64,000 nucleotides of DNA from Mycobacterium sp. 852002-40037_SCH5390672 (lineage in GTDB: Bacteria; Actinomycetota; Actinomycetes; Mycobacteriales; Mycobacteriaceae), in NCBI RefSeq assembly GCF_001665875.1, contig NZ_LZTA01000081.1, positions 89,303-153,302 on the forward strand, in the 5' to 3' direction. This document shows positions 27,839 to 37,347 of this stretch, piece by piece (positions within the stretch are counted from its first letter, which is position 1; each line of letters opens with the position of its first letter). The notes below the pieces were generated by a model that saw nothing but the letters and a program-made list of their open reading frames with translations, had not been told where the DNA came from and did no database searches. A program made the translations under genes and the position numbers.

Positions 27839-29179
27839 CTACAGGGACAGGTAGGTGCTCAGTTCGTACGGGGTGACGTGACTGCGGTAGTTGGCCCACT
27901 CCGTGCGCTTATTGCGCAGGAAGAAGTCAAAGACGTGCTCCCCCAAGGTTTCCGCGACCAGCTCGGAAGACTCCATGGCGCGAAGCGCGCTGTCCAGACT
28001 CGTCGGCAGCTCGCGATATCCCATCGCGATGCGTTCTTCGGCGGTCAGGTCCCACACGTTGTCCTCGGCCTGCGGCCCCAGCACATAGCCCTTCTCGACC
28101 CCGCGCAGTCCGGCGGCCAACAGTACGGCGAAGGTCAGGTACGGGTTGCACGCCGAGTCGGGGCTGCGGACCTCGACGCGGCGCGACGACGTCTTGTGGG
28201 GCGTGTACATGGGCACCCGCACCAGCGCGGAGCGGTTGGCGGCACCCCACGACGCGGCGGTGGGCGCCTCGCCGCCTCCCACCAGTCGCTTGTAGGAGTT
28301 GACCCATTGGTTGGTGACGGCGCTGATCTCCGAGGCGTGCTCGAGGATGCCGGCGATGAAGGACTTGCCCACATCGGAGAGCTGCAGCGGATCGTCGGGG
28401 CTGTGGAACGCGTTGACGTCACCCTCGAACAGGCTCATGTGGGTGTGCATCGCGGAGCCGGGATGCTGCCCGAACGGCTTGGGCATGAAGGTCGCGCGGG
28501 CGCCGTTCTCGATCGCGACCTCCTTGATGACGTAGCGGAACGTCATCACGTTGTCGGCCATCGACAGCGCGTCGGCGAAGCGCAGGTCGATCTCCTGTTG
28601 ACCGGGCGCGCCCTCGTGGTGGCTGAACTCCACCGAGATGCCCATGAATTCCAGGGCTTCGATCGCGTGACGGCGGAAGTTCGAGGCGGAGTCGTGGACC
28701 GCCTGGTCGAAGTAGCCGGCGTTGTCGACCGGAACGGGCGGCGTCCCGTCGTCGGGGCCCGGTTTGAGCAGGAAGAATTCGATCTCGGGGTGCACATAGC
28801 AGGAGAAACCCAGGTCGTTGGCCTTCTGCAGCTGGCGGCGCAGCACGTGCCGCGGGTCCGCCCAGGACGGCGAGCCGTCGGGCATGGTGATGTCGCAGAA
28901 CATCCGCGCCGAGTGGTGGTGGCCGTTGGCCGAGGCCCACGGCAGCACCTGGAAGGTGGACGGGTCGGGGTTGGCCACCGTGTCGGATTCCGAGACGCGC
29001 GAGAAGCCCTCGATCGAGGATCCGTCGAAGCCGATGCCCTCCTCGAAGGCGCCCTCGAGCTCGGCCGGGGCAATGGCGACCGACTTGAGGAAACCGAGCA
29101 CATCGGTGAACCACAGCCGAACGAAGCGGATGTCTCGTTCCTCGAGGGTGCGGAGGACGAATTCCTTCTGTCGATCCAT
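27839..29179 (-). CDS. glnA2: Glutamine synthetase type I, second copy
   Basis: This GS has 446 residues after placing the start at MDRQKEF, preferred over an in-frame extension to 29197. It has IGFDGSSIEGFSRVSESDT, FMPKPFGQHPGSAMHTHMSL and NRSALVRVPMYTP. It is shorter than GlnA1 and lacks an obvious equivalent of the [10 protein letters not shown] adenylylation loop (the corresponding region reads LTAEERIAMGYRELP), so GlnE control is less certain. It lies 71 bases upstream of glnE on the same strand, so the two may be cotranscribed. In M. tuberculosis glnA2 is dispensable. Confidence 0.95.
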   Translation of the reverse strand: MDRQKEFVLRTLEERDIRFVRLWFTDVLGFLKSVAIAPAELEGAFEEGIGFDGSSIEGFSRVSESDTVANPDPSTFQVLPWASANGHHHSARMFCDITMPDGSPSWADPRHVLRRQLQKANDLGFSCYVHPEIEFFLLKPGPDDGTPPVPVDNAGYFDQAVHDSASNFRRHAIEALEFMGISVEFSHHEGAPGQQEIDLRFADALSMADNVMTFRYVIKEVAIENGARATFMPKPFGQHPGSAMHTHMSLFEGDVNAFHSPDDPLQLSDVGKSFIAGILEHASEISAVTNQWVNSYKRLVGGGEAPTAASWGAANRSALVRVPMYTPHKTSSRRVEVRSPDSACNPYLTFAVLLAAGLRGVEKGYVLGPQAEDNVWDLTAEERIAMGYRELPTSLDSALRAMESSELVAETLGEHVFDFFLRNKRTEWANYRSHVTPYELSTYLSL

Positions 29180-29272
29180 AACTCGAACAGTATGCAACTG
29201 CTGTTAATTCTGTGTTACCGATGCCCGCTCAGAACCATTGCGAACCTCGCCGATCGCGGTGCCCGGCGCTGG

Positions 29273-30841
29273 TCAGGACTGGCAGTGGTAGGACGCCGGC
29301 GGCGGCGTGCCGGCGACGAAATAGCGGACGACGGCGGTGTCCACGCATTGGTGGCCGTTGAACACCGCGGTGTGCTGCGTCCCGTCGTAGGTGATCAGCG
29401 GGCCACCGAGCTGGCGGGCCAGGTTCACCCCGGCCTGATATGGCGTGGCCGGGTCGTGCGTGGTGGAGACGACGACCACCTTGCCCGGCGGCATGGGCGG
29501 CGCGGCGTGCGGCGCCGACGTCGCCTGCACCGGCCACAGTGCGCACAAATCGCGGGGAGCATTTCCGGTGAACTGCCCGTAGCTGAGGAACGGCGCGGCC
29601 TGGCGGATGCGCTGATCGGCGCTCACCCAGCTGGCTTGATCCGTCGGGTTGGGGGCGTCGACGCAGCGGATCGCGTTGAACGCGTCCTGGTCGTTGGAGT
29701 AGTGCCCGTTCTTATCGCGCCCGTCGTAGTCGTCGGCGAGCAACAGCAGGTCGCCCGCGTCGGTGCCGCGCGCCAGGCCGAGCAGACCGCTGGTCAGGTA
29801 TTTCCAGTGCGCCGGTGTGTAGAGCGCGTTGATGGTGCCGGTGGTCGCGTCGGCATAGCTCAGGCCGCGTGGGTCCGCGGTCCGCCCCGGCTTGGTGACC
29901 AGCGGATTGACCAGCGCGTGGTAGCGGTTGACGAATTGGGTCGGGTCGGTGCCCAGCGGGCAGCCCGCCGAGCGGGCACAGTCGGTGGCGTAGTCGTTGA
30001 AAGCGGTTTGGAATCCCGCCATTTGGTTGACGTTCTCGTCGATCGGCCCGACGGTCGGATCGATGGCGCCGTCGAGCACCATCGTGCGCACGTGGTTGCT
30101 GAACTTCTCCAGGTAGGCGGTGCCCAACTCGGTGCCGTAGCTGTAGCCCAGGTAGTTGATCTGGTCGTCGCCCAGTGTTTGGCGCACGGCGTCCATGTCC
30201 CGCGCGACCGAGGCGGTGCCGGTGTTGGCCAAGAACGCCGCGCCCATCCGGGTGACGCATTGCTGGGTCAGCTGCCGGTAGAGCTGCTCGATATGCGCGA
30301 CCCCGCCGGGGCTGTAGTCGACCATCGGCTCACGCCGGTACGCGTCGAACTCGGCGTCGGTCCGGCAACGCAGCGCGGGTGTCGAGTGACCGACGCCCCT
30401 GGGATCGAAGCCGACCAGATCGAAGTTGCGCCTGATCGGAGAGTTCTCCTGATCCGAGGCCATCGAGGCCACCATGTCGACCGCCGAGCCGCCGGGGCCG
30501 CCGGGATTGACCAGCAGCGACCCGATCCGTTGCCCCGTCGCGGGGATGCGGATCACCGCCAGCCTGGCCTGCGCGCCGGCCGGACTGTTGTAGTCCACCG
30601 GTACCGCCACGGTGGTGCACTGCGCGGTGGGGATATCGCTTGTGTCGCTGACGAATTGACCGCAACTTCCCCAACCCTGCGGCACCGTGGCCGACGGCGG
30701 ATTCGGGCCCGGTGTCTGCCCGGCACCGGGTTCCGGCGTGGCGACGGCCGTGGGCAGCGCGACGGCACATGGACCACTGAGCAGCAGCCCGAATGAAAAC
30801 AGCGCCGAGCTCAAGGATCTCAGGCGCGACATGGCTGTCAT
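29273..30841 (-). CDS. Exported serine protease/esterase of the Hip1 (CaeB/Rv2223c) family
   Basis: The 522-residue protein has an N-terminal signal peptide (hydrophobic SSALFSFGLLLSGPCAVALPTAVA) and a tripeptidyl-aminopeptidase-type alpha/beta hydrolase domain: INPGGPGGS-like oxyanion segment, nucleophile in YLGYSYGTELG, aspartate in STTHDPATPYQAG and histidine in YDGTQHTAVF. It resembles the next gene (hip1) throughout and is its paralogue. The start at 30841 (MTAMSRLRS) gives a length close to Rv2223c; ATG at 30832 is an alternative. It probably acts in the cell envelope. Unlike Hip1 it has no clear lipobox. Confidence 0.9.
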   Translation of the reverse strand: MTAMSRLRSLSSALFSFGLLLSGPCAVALPTAVATPEPGAGQTPGPNPPSATVPQGWGSCGQFVSDTSDIPTAQCTTVAVPVDYNSPAGAQARLAVIRIPATGQRIGSLLVNPGGPGGSAVDMVASMASDQENSPIRRNFDLVGFDPRGVGHSTPALRCRTDAEFDAYRREPMVDYSPGGVAHIEQLYRQLTQQCVTRMGAAFLANTGTASVARDMDAVRQTLGDDQINYLGYSYGTELGTAYLEKFSNHVRTMVLDGAIDPTVGPIDENVNQMAGFQTAFNDYATDCARSAGCPLGTDPTQFVNRYHALVNPLVTKPGRTADPRGLSYADATTGTINALYTPAHWKYLTSGLLGLARGTDAGDLLLLADDYDGRDKNGHYSNDQDAFNAIRCVDAPNPTDQASWVSADQRIRQAAPFLSYGQFTGNAPRDLCALWPVQATSAPHAAPPMPPGKVVVVSTTHDPATPYQAGVNLARQLGGPLITYDGTQHTAVFNGHQCVDTAVVRYFVAGTPPPASYHCQS

Positions 30842-30999
30842 CGTTGCAGCCCCGGGTACCCGTGACAGCGCGAAACGGTTACGCCTTGGTCTCGGCTGGC
30901 GTCCTCGCCGAGCGTGCGGCCATGGCGAAAAATCGCCCAATATTCCGCCGTCAGTGCACGTTCGGCGTCGGCTTGGGTGCCCGCATCGTCACCGGGCGG

Positions 31000-32556
31000 T
31001 CAGCACTTGGCGCCGCTCGGCGGGATGGAGCCACTGACCAGGTATGCCGTCACGTAGTTGTCGATGCAGCCGTCGCCCTGAAAGACCACAGTGTGCTGCG
31101 TGCCGTCGTAGGTGAGCAGCGAGCTGCGCAGCTCGTTGGCCAGATCGACCCCGGCCTTGTACGGGGTGGCCGGGTCGTGGGTCGTCGACACCACCACCGT
31201 CGGCGCCAGACCGGGCGCGGAAATGGTGTGCGGCTTGCTGGTCGGCGGCACCGGCCAGAACGCACAGGTGCCCAGCGGCGCGTCACCGGTGAACTGCCCG
31301 TAGCTCATGAACGGTGCGACCTCGCGGGAGCGGCGGTCCTCGTCAATCACCTTGGCGCGGTCGGTAATCGGCGGCTGATCCACGCAATTGACCGCCACCC
31401 GCGCGTCGGTGGCGTTGGTGTAGTGGCCGTGCGAGTCACGGCGCATGTACATATCGGCCAGTGCGAGCAGGGTGTCGCCGTGGTGGTCGACGAGTTCGGC
31501 CAGCCCGTCGGTCAGGTGATGCCACAGGTTCGGCGAGTACAGCGCCATGATGGTGCCGATGATCGCGTCGCTGTAGCCCAGTCCGCGAGGGTCATTCGTC
31601 GGGACCGGCCGACCCACCATGGGGTTGTTCGGGTCGACCAGCGGGTCGACCAGGCTGTGGTAGACGTCCACGGCTTTGGCCGGATCGGTGCCCAGCGGGC
31701 AGGTCGGTTGCTTGGCGCAGTCGGCGGCATAGTCGTTGAACGCGTCCTGGAATCCCTTGGCCTGACGAAGATCGGCTTCGATTTGATCGGCGTTGGGGTC
31801 GACGGCTCCGTCGAGGATCATCGCGCGCACGTTGTGCGGGAAGGCCTCGGCGTACGCCGAGCCGATCCGGGTGCCGTAGGAGTAGCCGAGGTAGGTCAGC
31901 TTGTCGTCACCGAGCGCCGCCCGGATGGCATCGAGATCCCGTGCGACATTGACGGTCCCGACGTTGGCCAGGAAGTCCTTGCCCATCTTGTCGATGCAGC
32001 GGCCGACGAACTGCTTGGTTTCGTCCTCCATGTGGGCCACACCCGCCGGGCTGTAGTCGACGTTGGGTTCGGTGCGCAGCCGATCGTTGTCGGCGTCGGA
32101 GTTACACCACACCGCCGGGCGCGATGCTCCCACGCCGCGGGGGTCGAAACCGACGAGGTCGAACCGTTCGCGGACCTTCTTGGGCAATGACTGGACGACA
32201 CCGAGCGCCGCTTCGATGCCGGACTCCCCCGGCCCGCCGGGGTTGATCACCAGCGAACCGATTTTGTCTCCGGTCGCGGGGAAACGAATCATCGCCAGGG
32301 TCGCCACGTCGCCGTCGAGGTGGTCGTAGTCGACCGGCACGGCCAGTTTGCCGCACAACGCGCCGGCCGGAAGCTTGACCTTCGGATTCGCGGCCCGGCA
32401 CGGCGTCCACTCCACGGCCTGGCCCAACTTCGGCCCGGACATGACGGCGCGTCCCACCACGACGCGGACACAGCCGGCCAGAAGCAGCGCAACGGCAGCC
32501 ATCGTCGTCCAGATCAGCAGCGTGCGCGCAATCTTGCCGCGGCGAGACAGGGCCAT
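31000..32556 (-). CDS. hip1: Hip1/CaeA cell-envelope serine protease (lipoprotein)
   Basis: The 518-residue protein has a lipoprotein signal with lipobox LLAGC (Cys29) and a full catalytic triad: Ser226 in GYSYG, Asp461 in STTHDPATPY and His488 in YDGTQHTVV. The oxyanion region NPGGPGESG is at about 105. In M. tuberculosis Hip1 (Rv2224c) cleaves the GroEL2 chaperone and dampens macrophage responses. The paralogue follows 158 bases downstream in the same direction, probably by tandem duplication. Start ATG MALSRRG; the N-terminus agrees with the family. Confidence 0.95.
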   Translation of the reverse strand: MALSRRGKIARTLLIWTTMAAVALLLAGCVRVVVGRAVMSGPKLGQAVEWTPCRAANPKVKLPAGALCGKLAVPVDYDHLDGDVATLAMIRFPATGDKIGSLVINPGGPGESGIEAALGVVQSLPKKVRERFDLVGFDPRGVGASRPAVWCNSDADNDRLRTEPNVDYSPAGVAHMEDETKQFVGRCIDKMGKDFLANVGTVNVARDLDAIRAALGDDKLTYLGYSYGTRIGSAYAEAFPHNVRAMILDGAVDPNADQIEADLRQAKGFQDAFNDYAADCAKQPTCPLGTDPAKAVDVYHSLVDPLVDPNNPMVGRPVPTNDPRGLGYSDAIIGTIMALYSPNLWHHLTDGLAELVDHHGDTLLALADMYMRRDSHGHYTNATDARVAVNCVDQPPITDRAKVIDEDRRSREVAPFMSYGQFTGDAPLGTCAFWPVPPTSKPHTISAPGLAPTVVVSTTHDPATPYKAGVDLANELRSSLLTYDGTQHTVVFQGDGCIDNYVTAYLVSGSIPPSGAKC

Positions 32557-32614
32557 GCCAACCTATGCTGCCAGAGGAAACCTGAGATCCTGATTAGCGG
32601 CACCGCCTGGCCGG

Positions 32615-34015
32615 CTACCGGGCGAGCGCGAGCAGCTCCTCCATCCCCACCGCGAACTCGTCGGCCATCTCCCACAGGTCCGGCAGCAGATCCGGGCAGG
32701 CGACCAGGCCGATGTCGAGTTTGCCCTGCAGCGACATTGCGGTGATGTTGAGTCCCGAGCCGTGAAATATCGGCCCCAATGGATACATCGATTTGACCTC
32801 GCAGCCCAGCATGTACAGCGGAACCTGCGGCCCCGGCACGTTGGAGACCACCAAATTGTGCACCGGCATGCTGTCGGTGAACCTGGTTCTGGCATAGAGC
32901 CGCATTGCAATACCGAAAACCGCCGGCGCGGCGAATTGCGTCCAATCCTGCAACAGTGACGCGCCGATAGCTGAACTGTGTTCTTTGGCAACAGAATTGG
33001 CGTGAGCAATGGCTTTGAGGCGTTCCACCGGGTCGGTAATTTGAGTGTGCAAACTGGAAAGCATCGCCGAAACCTGATTGCGGCCCGGCCGGTCGGATTT
33101 GCCGTGCACCGAAACCGGGACCGACGCCACCAGGGACGTATCCGGCAATTCGTTTCGGTCGCTCAGGTATTGGCGAAGCGCCCCGGAAACCAACGCCATC
33201 ACCACGTCGTTGACTTTGACGTCGAAATGGTTCTTCACCGTTTTGACGTCGTCGAGATCCAATTCGGCATAAGCGACGTTGCGGCGGTCACTGATCCTGG
33301 CGTTGAACGGGGTTCCCGGTGCCGCGAACGGACGTGCCATGGTCAGGCCGTCGCGCGCCCGTCGCACCGTGGCCAGCACCGACGAGACGGTGTCGGGCAC
33401 CGCGTTTGCCAGGTGCAGCGGCCGGGTCGCGAAGCGGACCAGCCCACCCGCCGCGATCTGCCATCCCTGGGCTCCGCCGACGCCTTCGGCCGGCTCCGGG
33501 GCGGGGGCGTCGGCTTCGGTCGCGCACAACTGCGACATCAAGTTGGCGCCGGTCACCCCGTCGACGCCGGCGTGGTGCACCTTGGTCATCACCGCCAGTC
33601 GCCCGTCGCGGTGGCAATCCGTGCCCGCGATGCCCTCGATGACCCACATCTCCCACAGCGGCCGGCCACGGTCCAACGGTGTCTGCGCGATGTGGCCGCA
33701 AATCTCGGAGAGCTCGGCCCGCCCTCCCGGAGCCGGCACTGCGATGCGATGCAGATGGCGATCGATATCGAATTTCTCGTCGTCCACCCAGACCGGGTGA
33801 TCGAGATTCAGCGGACTGTCGGCGAGCTTTTCGCGAAACGTCGGGATCGCCTTGATGCGCAGCGCAAGGGCGTCGCGCAACCGGTCGAAGGCGTAGCCGC
33901 CCGGCACCGTCGACGTGTCCAGTTCGATGATCGAACACACATGCATGGGCTGTGACGACGTCTCCAGGTACAGGAAGCTGGCATCCAGGCCACTCAGCCG
34001 CTGCATGCGCAGCAT
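32615..34015 (-). CDS. Wax ester synthase/diacylglycerol acyltransferase (WS/DGAT)
   Basis: The 466-residue protein has the WS/DGAT acyltransferase domain. The catalytic motif HHAGVDG is at residues 147-153, with MQRLSGLDASFLYLET at the N-terminus and the NLVVSNVPGPQVPLYMLG and GLNITAMSLQGKLDIGLV motifs of the C-terminal half (DUF1298). It probably acylates diacylglycerol or long-chain alcohols to store lipid. The ATG at 34015 or 34006 (MQRLSG) is the start; an upstream TTG frame is less likely. It lies between hip1 and panB, which are neighbours in M. tuberculosis, so it is an extra gene here; 58 bases separate its stop from the hip1 start. Confidence 0.93.
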   Translation of the reverse strand: MLRMQRLSGLDASFLYLETSSQPMHVCSIIELDTSTVPGGYAFDRLRDALALRIKAIPTFREKLADSPLNLDHPVWVDDEKFDIDRHLHRIAVPAPGGRAELSEICGHIAQTPLDRGRPLWEMWVIEGIAGTDCHRDGRLAVMTKVHHAGVDGVTGANLMSQLCATEADAPAPEPAEGVGGAQGWQIAAGGLVRFATRPLHLANAVPDTVSSVLATVRRARDGLTMARPFAAPGTPFNARISDRRNVAYAELDLDDVKTVKNHFDVKVNDVVMALVSGALRQYLSDRNELPDTSLVASVPVSVHGKSDRPGRNQVSAMLSSLHTQITDPVERLKAIAHANSVAKEHSSAIGASLLQDWTQFAAPAVFGIAMRLYARTRFTDSMPVHNLVVSNVPGPQVPLYMLGCEVKSMYPLGPIFHGSGLNITAMSLQGKLDIGLVACPDLLPDLWEMADEFAVGMEELLALAR

Positions 34016-34139
34016 GGTATGTCTCACATCGCCGCGGCGGTGCAACTGCGCGAAAGAAATGGCAGAATGGCACCGTCAGACGAACCCGGGGACCCGTTAG
34101 CGGCCACGAGGATCGAACCGACCACCACTAGGGACAATG

Positions 34140-34988
34140 ATGTCTGAGCACAACGTTTACGGTGCCAACTCGCCTGCGCAGCCCGAAAAGGCGAGGCCCA
34201 AGATTCGCATCCACCACCTGCAGAAGATGAAGGCCGAAGGCCACAAGTGGGCCATGCTCACGGCCTACGACTATTCGACCGCCCGCATTTTCGACGAGGC
34301 CGGCATCCCGGTGCTGCTGGTCGGCGATTCCGCGGCCAACGTGGTGTACGGCTACGACACCACCGTGCCGGTCTCGATCGACGAGTTGATTCCGCTGGTG
34401 CGCGGCGTGGTGCGGGGTGCCCCGCACGCCCTGGTCGTCGCCGACCTGCCGTTCGGCAGCTACGAGGCCGGTCCGGCTGCCGCGCTGGCCACCGCCACCC
34501 GATTCATGAAGGAGGGTGGCGCACACGCCGTCAAGCTCGAGGGCGGCGAGCGGGTGGCCGAGCAGATCGCCTGCCTGACCGCCGCCGGCATCCCCGTGAT
34601 GGCGCACATCGGGTTCACCCCCCAAAGTGTGAACGGCCTGGGCGGGTTCCGGGTGCAGGGGCGCGGTGACGCGGCGGAGCAGACGGTGCACGACGCGATC
34701 GCCGTCGCCGAGGCCGGCGCATTCGCCGTTGTCATGGAGATGGTGCCCGCCGAGTTGGCCACCCAGATCACCGGCAAGCTCACCATCCCCACCGTCGGGA
34801 TCGGAGCTGGACCGAACTGCGACGGCCAGGTCCTGGTTTGGCAGGACATGGCCGGCATGAGCAGCGGCAAGGCCGCCCGCTTCGTCAAGCGGTTCGCGGA
34901 CATCGGTGGGGAATTACGCCGGGCCGCAACGCAATATGCGCAAGAGGTGGCCGGCGGGGTCTTCCCTGCCGACGAGCATTGCTTCTGA
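34140..34988 (+). CDS. panB: 3-methyl-2-oxobutanoate hydroxymethyltransferase
   Basis: PanB makes ketopantoate from alpha-ketoisovalerate and methylenetetrahydrofolate in pantothenate synthesis. The 282-residue TIM barrel has [30 protein letters not shown] (metal-binding Asp), [12 protein letters not shown] and AHIGFTPQ, and MEMVPAELA with the general-base glutamate. ATG at 34137 and 34140 are adjacent; the second gives the usual MSE start. Its substrate is also the ketoacid of valine, the substrate of the ilvE product. Confidence 0.97.
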   Translation: MSEHNVYGANSPAQPEKARPKIRIHHLQKMKAEGHKWAMLTAYDYSTARIFDEAGIPVLLVGDSAANVVYGYDTTVPVSIDELIPLVRGVVRGAPHALVVADLPFGSYEAGPAAALATATRFMKEGGAHAVKLEGGERVAEQIACLTAAGIPVMAHIGFTPQSVNGLGGFRVQGRGDAAEQTVHDAIAVAEAGAFAVVMEMVPAELATQITGKLTIPTVGIGAGPNCDGQVLVWQDMAGMSSGKAARFVKRFADIGGELRRAATQYAQEVAGGVFPADEHCF

Positions 34989-35191
34989 CCGCCGCGCAGC
35001 CGACCCAAAACGGGCAGTTACGCGCCCGGACCGGCGACCTGACGTTCACACCTGGTTGACGACGTTATCCCTGTCACAACGAAACCGCTGAAAAGCCTTG
35101 CGGTACAGGCATGTACGATTGCCCGCAGAGACGATTTGAACTCTGACGAGCAGGGGTGGACCACATCGACCGGGGGAATCGCGGTGATTTC

Positions 35192-36379
35192 GTGCACCGT
35201 CGAACGGTGTTGGCGTTGCCGCTGCTGGTGGCAGGAGGCATGGCTGTGGCCCAGACGCCACGCGCATCCGCCGAGCCTCCTCGTACCTCGCCGCAAGCAA
35301 GCCGATGGTCGCCCGAGCGCGCCAACCGCTGGTATCAGGCGCAGGGCTGGCCGGTCGGCGCGAACTACATCACCTCCAACGCCATCAATCAGCTGGAGAT
35401 GTTCCAGCGCGAAACCTTCGATCCCCGGCGCATCGAGACCGAACTGGGTTGGGCGCGGACCAACGGGTTCAACGCCATCCGGGTCTTCCTGCACGATCAG
35501 CTGTGGGCGCAGGATTACCGCGGGTTTCAGGGCCGTCTCGCGCAGTTTGTCGACATCGCGGCACGCCACGGCATCAAACCGCTGTTCGTCTTGTTCGATT
35601 CGTGTTGGGATCCGTTCCCCCAAGCGGGTCCGCAACGCGCGCCGAGGCCGGGCATCCACAACTCCGGCTGGGTGCAAAGTCCGGGAGGGGCGCGCCTCGA
35701 CGACCGTGGCTACCTGCACACCATGCGCGGCTACGTCACCGGGGTCCTGACCCAGTTCCGCAATGACGACCGAATCTTGGGCTGGGACCTGTGGAACGAG
35801 CCGGATAACCCCGCGAACGCCTACGCCTCGGTCGAGCGGAACGACAAGGTGGAACTGGTGGCCCAGTTGCTGCCGCAGGTGTTCGAGTGGGCGCGGCTGG
35901 TTGATCCATGCCAGCCGTTGACCAGTGGCGTCTGGCACGGCGAGTGGGCCGACCCGGGACGGCGCAGCGTCATCAGCGGCATCCAGCTCGACAACTCAGA
36001 CGTCATCACGTTCCATTCCTACGCCGGCCCGGCGGAGTTCGAGGGGCGCATCGCCGAGCTCGTCGGCCTGGGCCGCCCGATCCTGTGCACGGAGTACATG
36101 GCCCGGCCGCTGGGCAGCACGGTCTCCGACATCCTGCCGATCGCGAAGCGCGCCGGCGTCGGCGCCTTCAACTGGGGATTCGTCGCCGGGAAGACGCAGA
36201 CCTTCTTCCCCTGGGATTCCTGGGACCACCCGAATCCGGATCCCGCGATGCCGCGGGAGTGGTTTCACGACCTGCTGGGCCCCGACGGACGGCCATTCCG
36301 CGACACCGAGATCCAGACGATCCTGGAGTTGAGCGACCTGGCGATGCATCTGCAGCCGCCACCACCACCGGCCGGCTGA
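35192..36379 (+). CDS. Exported glycoside hydrolase family 5-like protein
   Basis: The protein of about 395 residues begins with HRRTVLALPLLVAGGMAVA, a twin-arginine (RRTVL) or Sec-type signal peptide, then a TIM-barrel glycosidase of clan GH-A type. The acid/base glutamate is in LGWDLWNEPDN and the nucleophile glutamate in RPILCTEYMARP; FNAIRVFLHDQLW is the beta-3 segment. It would cleave beta-glycosidic bonds outside the cell; which glycan is unknown. The GTG at 35192 was chosen as it places the RR near the start; GTG at 35156 adds 12 residues. A good mycobacterial -10 (TACGAT) lies at 35114-35119. Confidence 0.75.
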   Translation: MHRRTVLALPLLVAGGMAVAQTPRASAEPPRTSPQASRWSPERANRWYQAQGWPVGANYITSNAINQLEMFQRETFDPRRIETELGWARTNGFNAIRVFLHDQLWAQDYRGFQGRLAQFVDIAARHGIKPLFVLFDSCWDPFPQAGPQRAPRPGIHNSGWVQSPGGARLDDRGYLHTMRGYVTGVLTQFRNDDRILGWDLWNEPDNPANAYASVERNDKVELVAQLLPQVFEWARLVDPCQPLTSGVWHGEWADPGRRSVISGIQLDNSDVITFHSYAGPAEFEGRIAELVGLGRPILCTEYMARPLGSTVSDILPIAKRAGVGAFNWGFVAGKTQTFFPWDSWDHPNPDPAMPREWFHDLLGPDGRPFRDTEIQTILELSDLAMHLQPPPPPAG

Positions 36380-36389
36380 CGGGCATCGG

Positions 36390-36770
36390 TCAGCGGCACC
36401 GATTCTGGAAGTCGGTCAACGGCTGGCGAATGCCCTCGAGGTCAGCGTGGGTCTGCGGGTTGGCATCCATGTACTCCTTCAGCTGCGCGCGCATGTCGTC
36501 GCGGGGCTGCCCCTTCAAACCGGTGAAGTACGCGTTGACGTCCGGGTGTGTGAACAGATACGCCGACGTCGCCGCGGCAACGCCCGACGACACCTGGGCC
36601 AGATCGGCTGCCGTGCAATTCGGTTGCGACGAGGGAGCCGGTTCCGGATCGTCCATCGGCCAGTCCGCGGCAGCCGAACCCGCCGTCGCGAACAGCATTG
36701 CCACACTGACCGCACCGGCGGCCATTGCGCCGGCCACGACTCGTCCTGCCGGGCGAACAAAAGACACCAT
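36390..36770 (-). CDS. Exported heme-binding hemophore-like protein
   Basis: This 126-residue precursor has a signal peptide ending near AGSAAADWP and a mature domain of about 90 residues with two cysteines (PNCTAADL and NRCR at the C-terminus). The pattern AQVSSGVAAATSAYLFTHPDVNAYFTGLKG is that of the mycobacterial hemophore family (Rv0203 type, TIGR04529), which carries heme to MmpL transporters. The ATG at 36770 follows AAGGAG. It is convergent with the GH5-like gene, 10 bases apart. It is a secondary copy; no transporter gene is nearby. Confidence 0.85.
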   Translation of the reverse strand: MVSFVRPAGRVVAGAMAAGAVSVAMLFATAGSAAADWPMDDPEPAPSSQPNCTAADLAQVSSGVAAATSAYLFTHPDVNAYFTGLKGQPRDDMRAQLKEYMDANPQTHADLEGIRQPLTDFQNRCR

Positions 36771-36955
36771 GGAAACGCTCCTTCGTTCGGGCATCCGCAA
36801 GGGCGGCCATTATCCGTATCGCAAACCATAAGGGGTTTTCTCGCCGTGCATGCGCTGTTCGAGTGGCAAAGAATGCGGAGCCATTCTTCAATCTCGGCCC
36901 GTCCGCCACGCCGCGACGGCACAATGCATCAAGGGTGGCAGGAAGGAGACCGCAG

Positions 36956-37201
36956 ATGAATCGGCGCCGCTGGTTTGCCGCAGTCCTGGCGTTCGCGGGC
37001 TTGGCCGCAACTTCCGGAATTCTTGTTGCCCCCCATTCCGCCGGTCGGGTGGAAGCGACGGTGTGCGTGGGCGCGGGCCGACGCATCTCGGTCAGTGGGT
37101 GCACCAACATCGCCGACAACATCGAACGTTATGTCCCGCCGCCGGCGGCTTATGCGCCACTGCCGGAAGACGACACGACGGCTCCTCCTCCGCCGCCGTA
37201 A
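36956..37201 (+). CDS. Small exported proline-tailed protein
   Basis: The 81-residue precursor has a signal peptide (MNRRRWFAAVLAFAGLAATSG, cleavage near residue 25-30), a short core with two cysteines in TVCVGAGRRISVSGC that could form a disulfide, and a proline-rich end with six final prolines. GGAAGGAG precedes the ATG. I do not recognise the family. It lies 185 bases from the divergent hemophore gene and 146 bases before the CYTH/CHAD gene. Confidence 0.65.
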   Translation: MNRRRWFAAVLAFAGLAATSGILVAPHSAGRVEATVCVGAGRRISVSGCTNIADNIERYVPPPAAYAPLPEDDTTAPPPPP

Positions 37202-37347
37202 CGGCGGTCGCGACGGGCGCTTGAGTCACCCTCCGATCGATGGCGGTTCCGTCGCTTCGGTATGGCAGGCTATGGGTGCTCAATTCCCATCGTCCACCAT
37301 GTTCACGGCCGCGCTGACGCGCCCGCGCGCCCCCAACGGAGCCGAAG

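Noticed and set aside
27824..30796. 990-codon plus-strand open frame
   Set aside because: It is antisense to glnA2 and the Hip1-family gene, which have clear motifs; long antisense frames are expected in high-GC DNA with strong third-position bias.
29273..32556. The two adjacent proteases as a frameshifted single gene
   Set aside because: Each has its own signal peptide, full catalytic triad and stop; they are tandem paralogues, as in M. tuberculosis.
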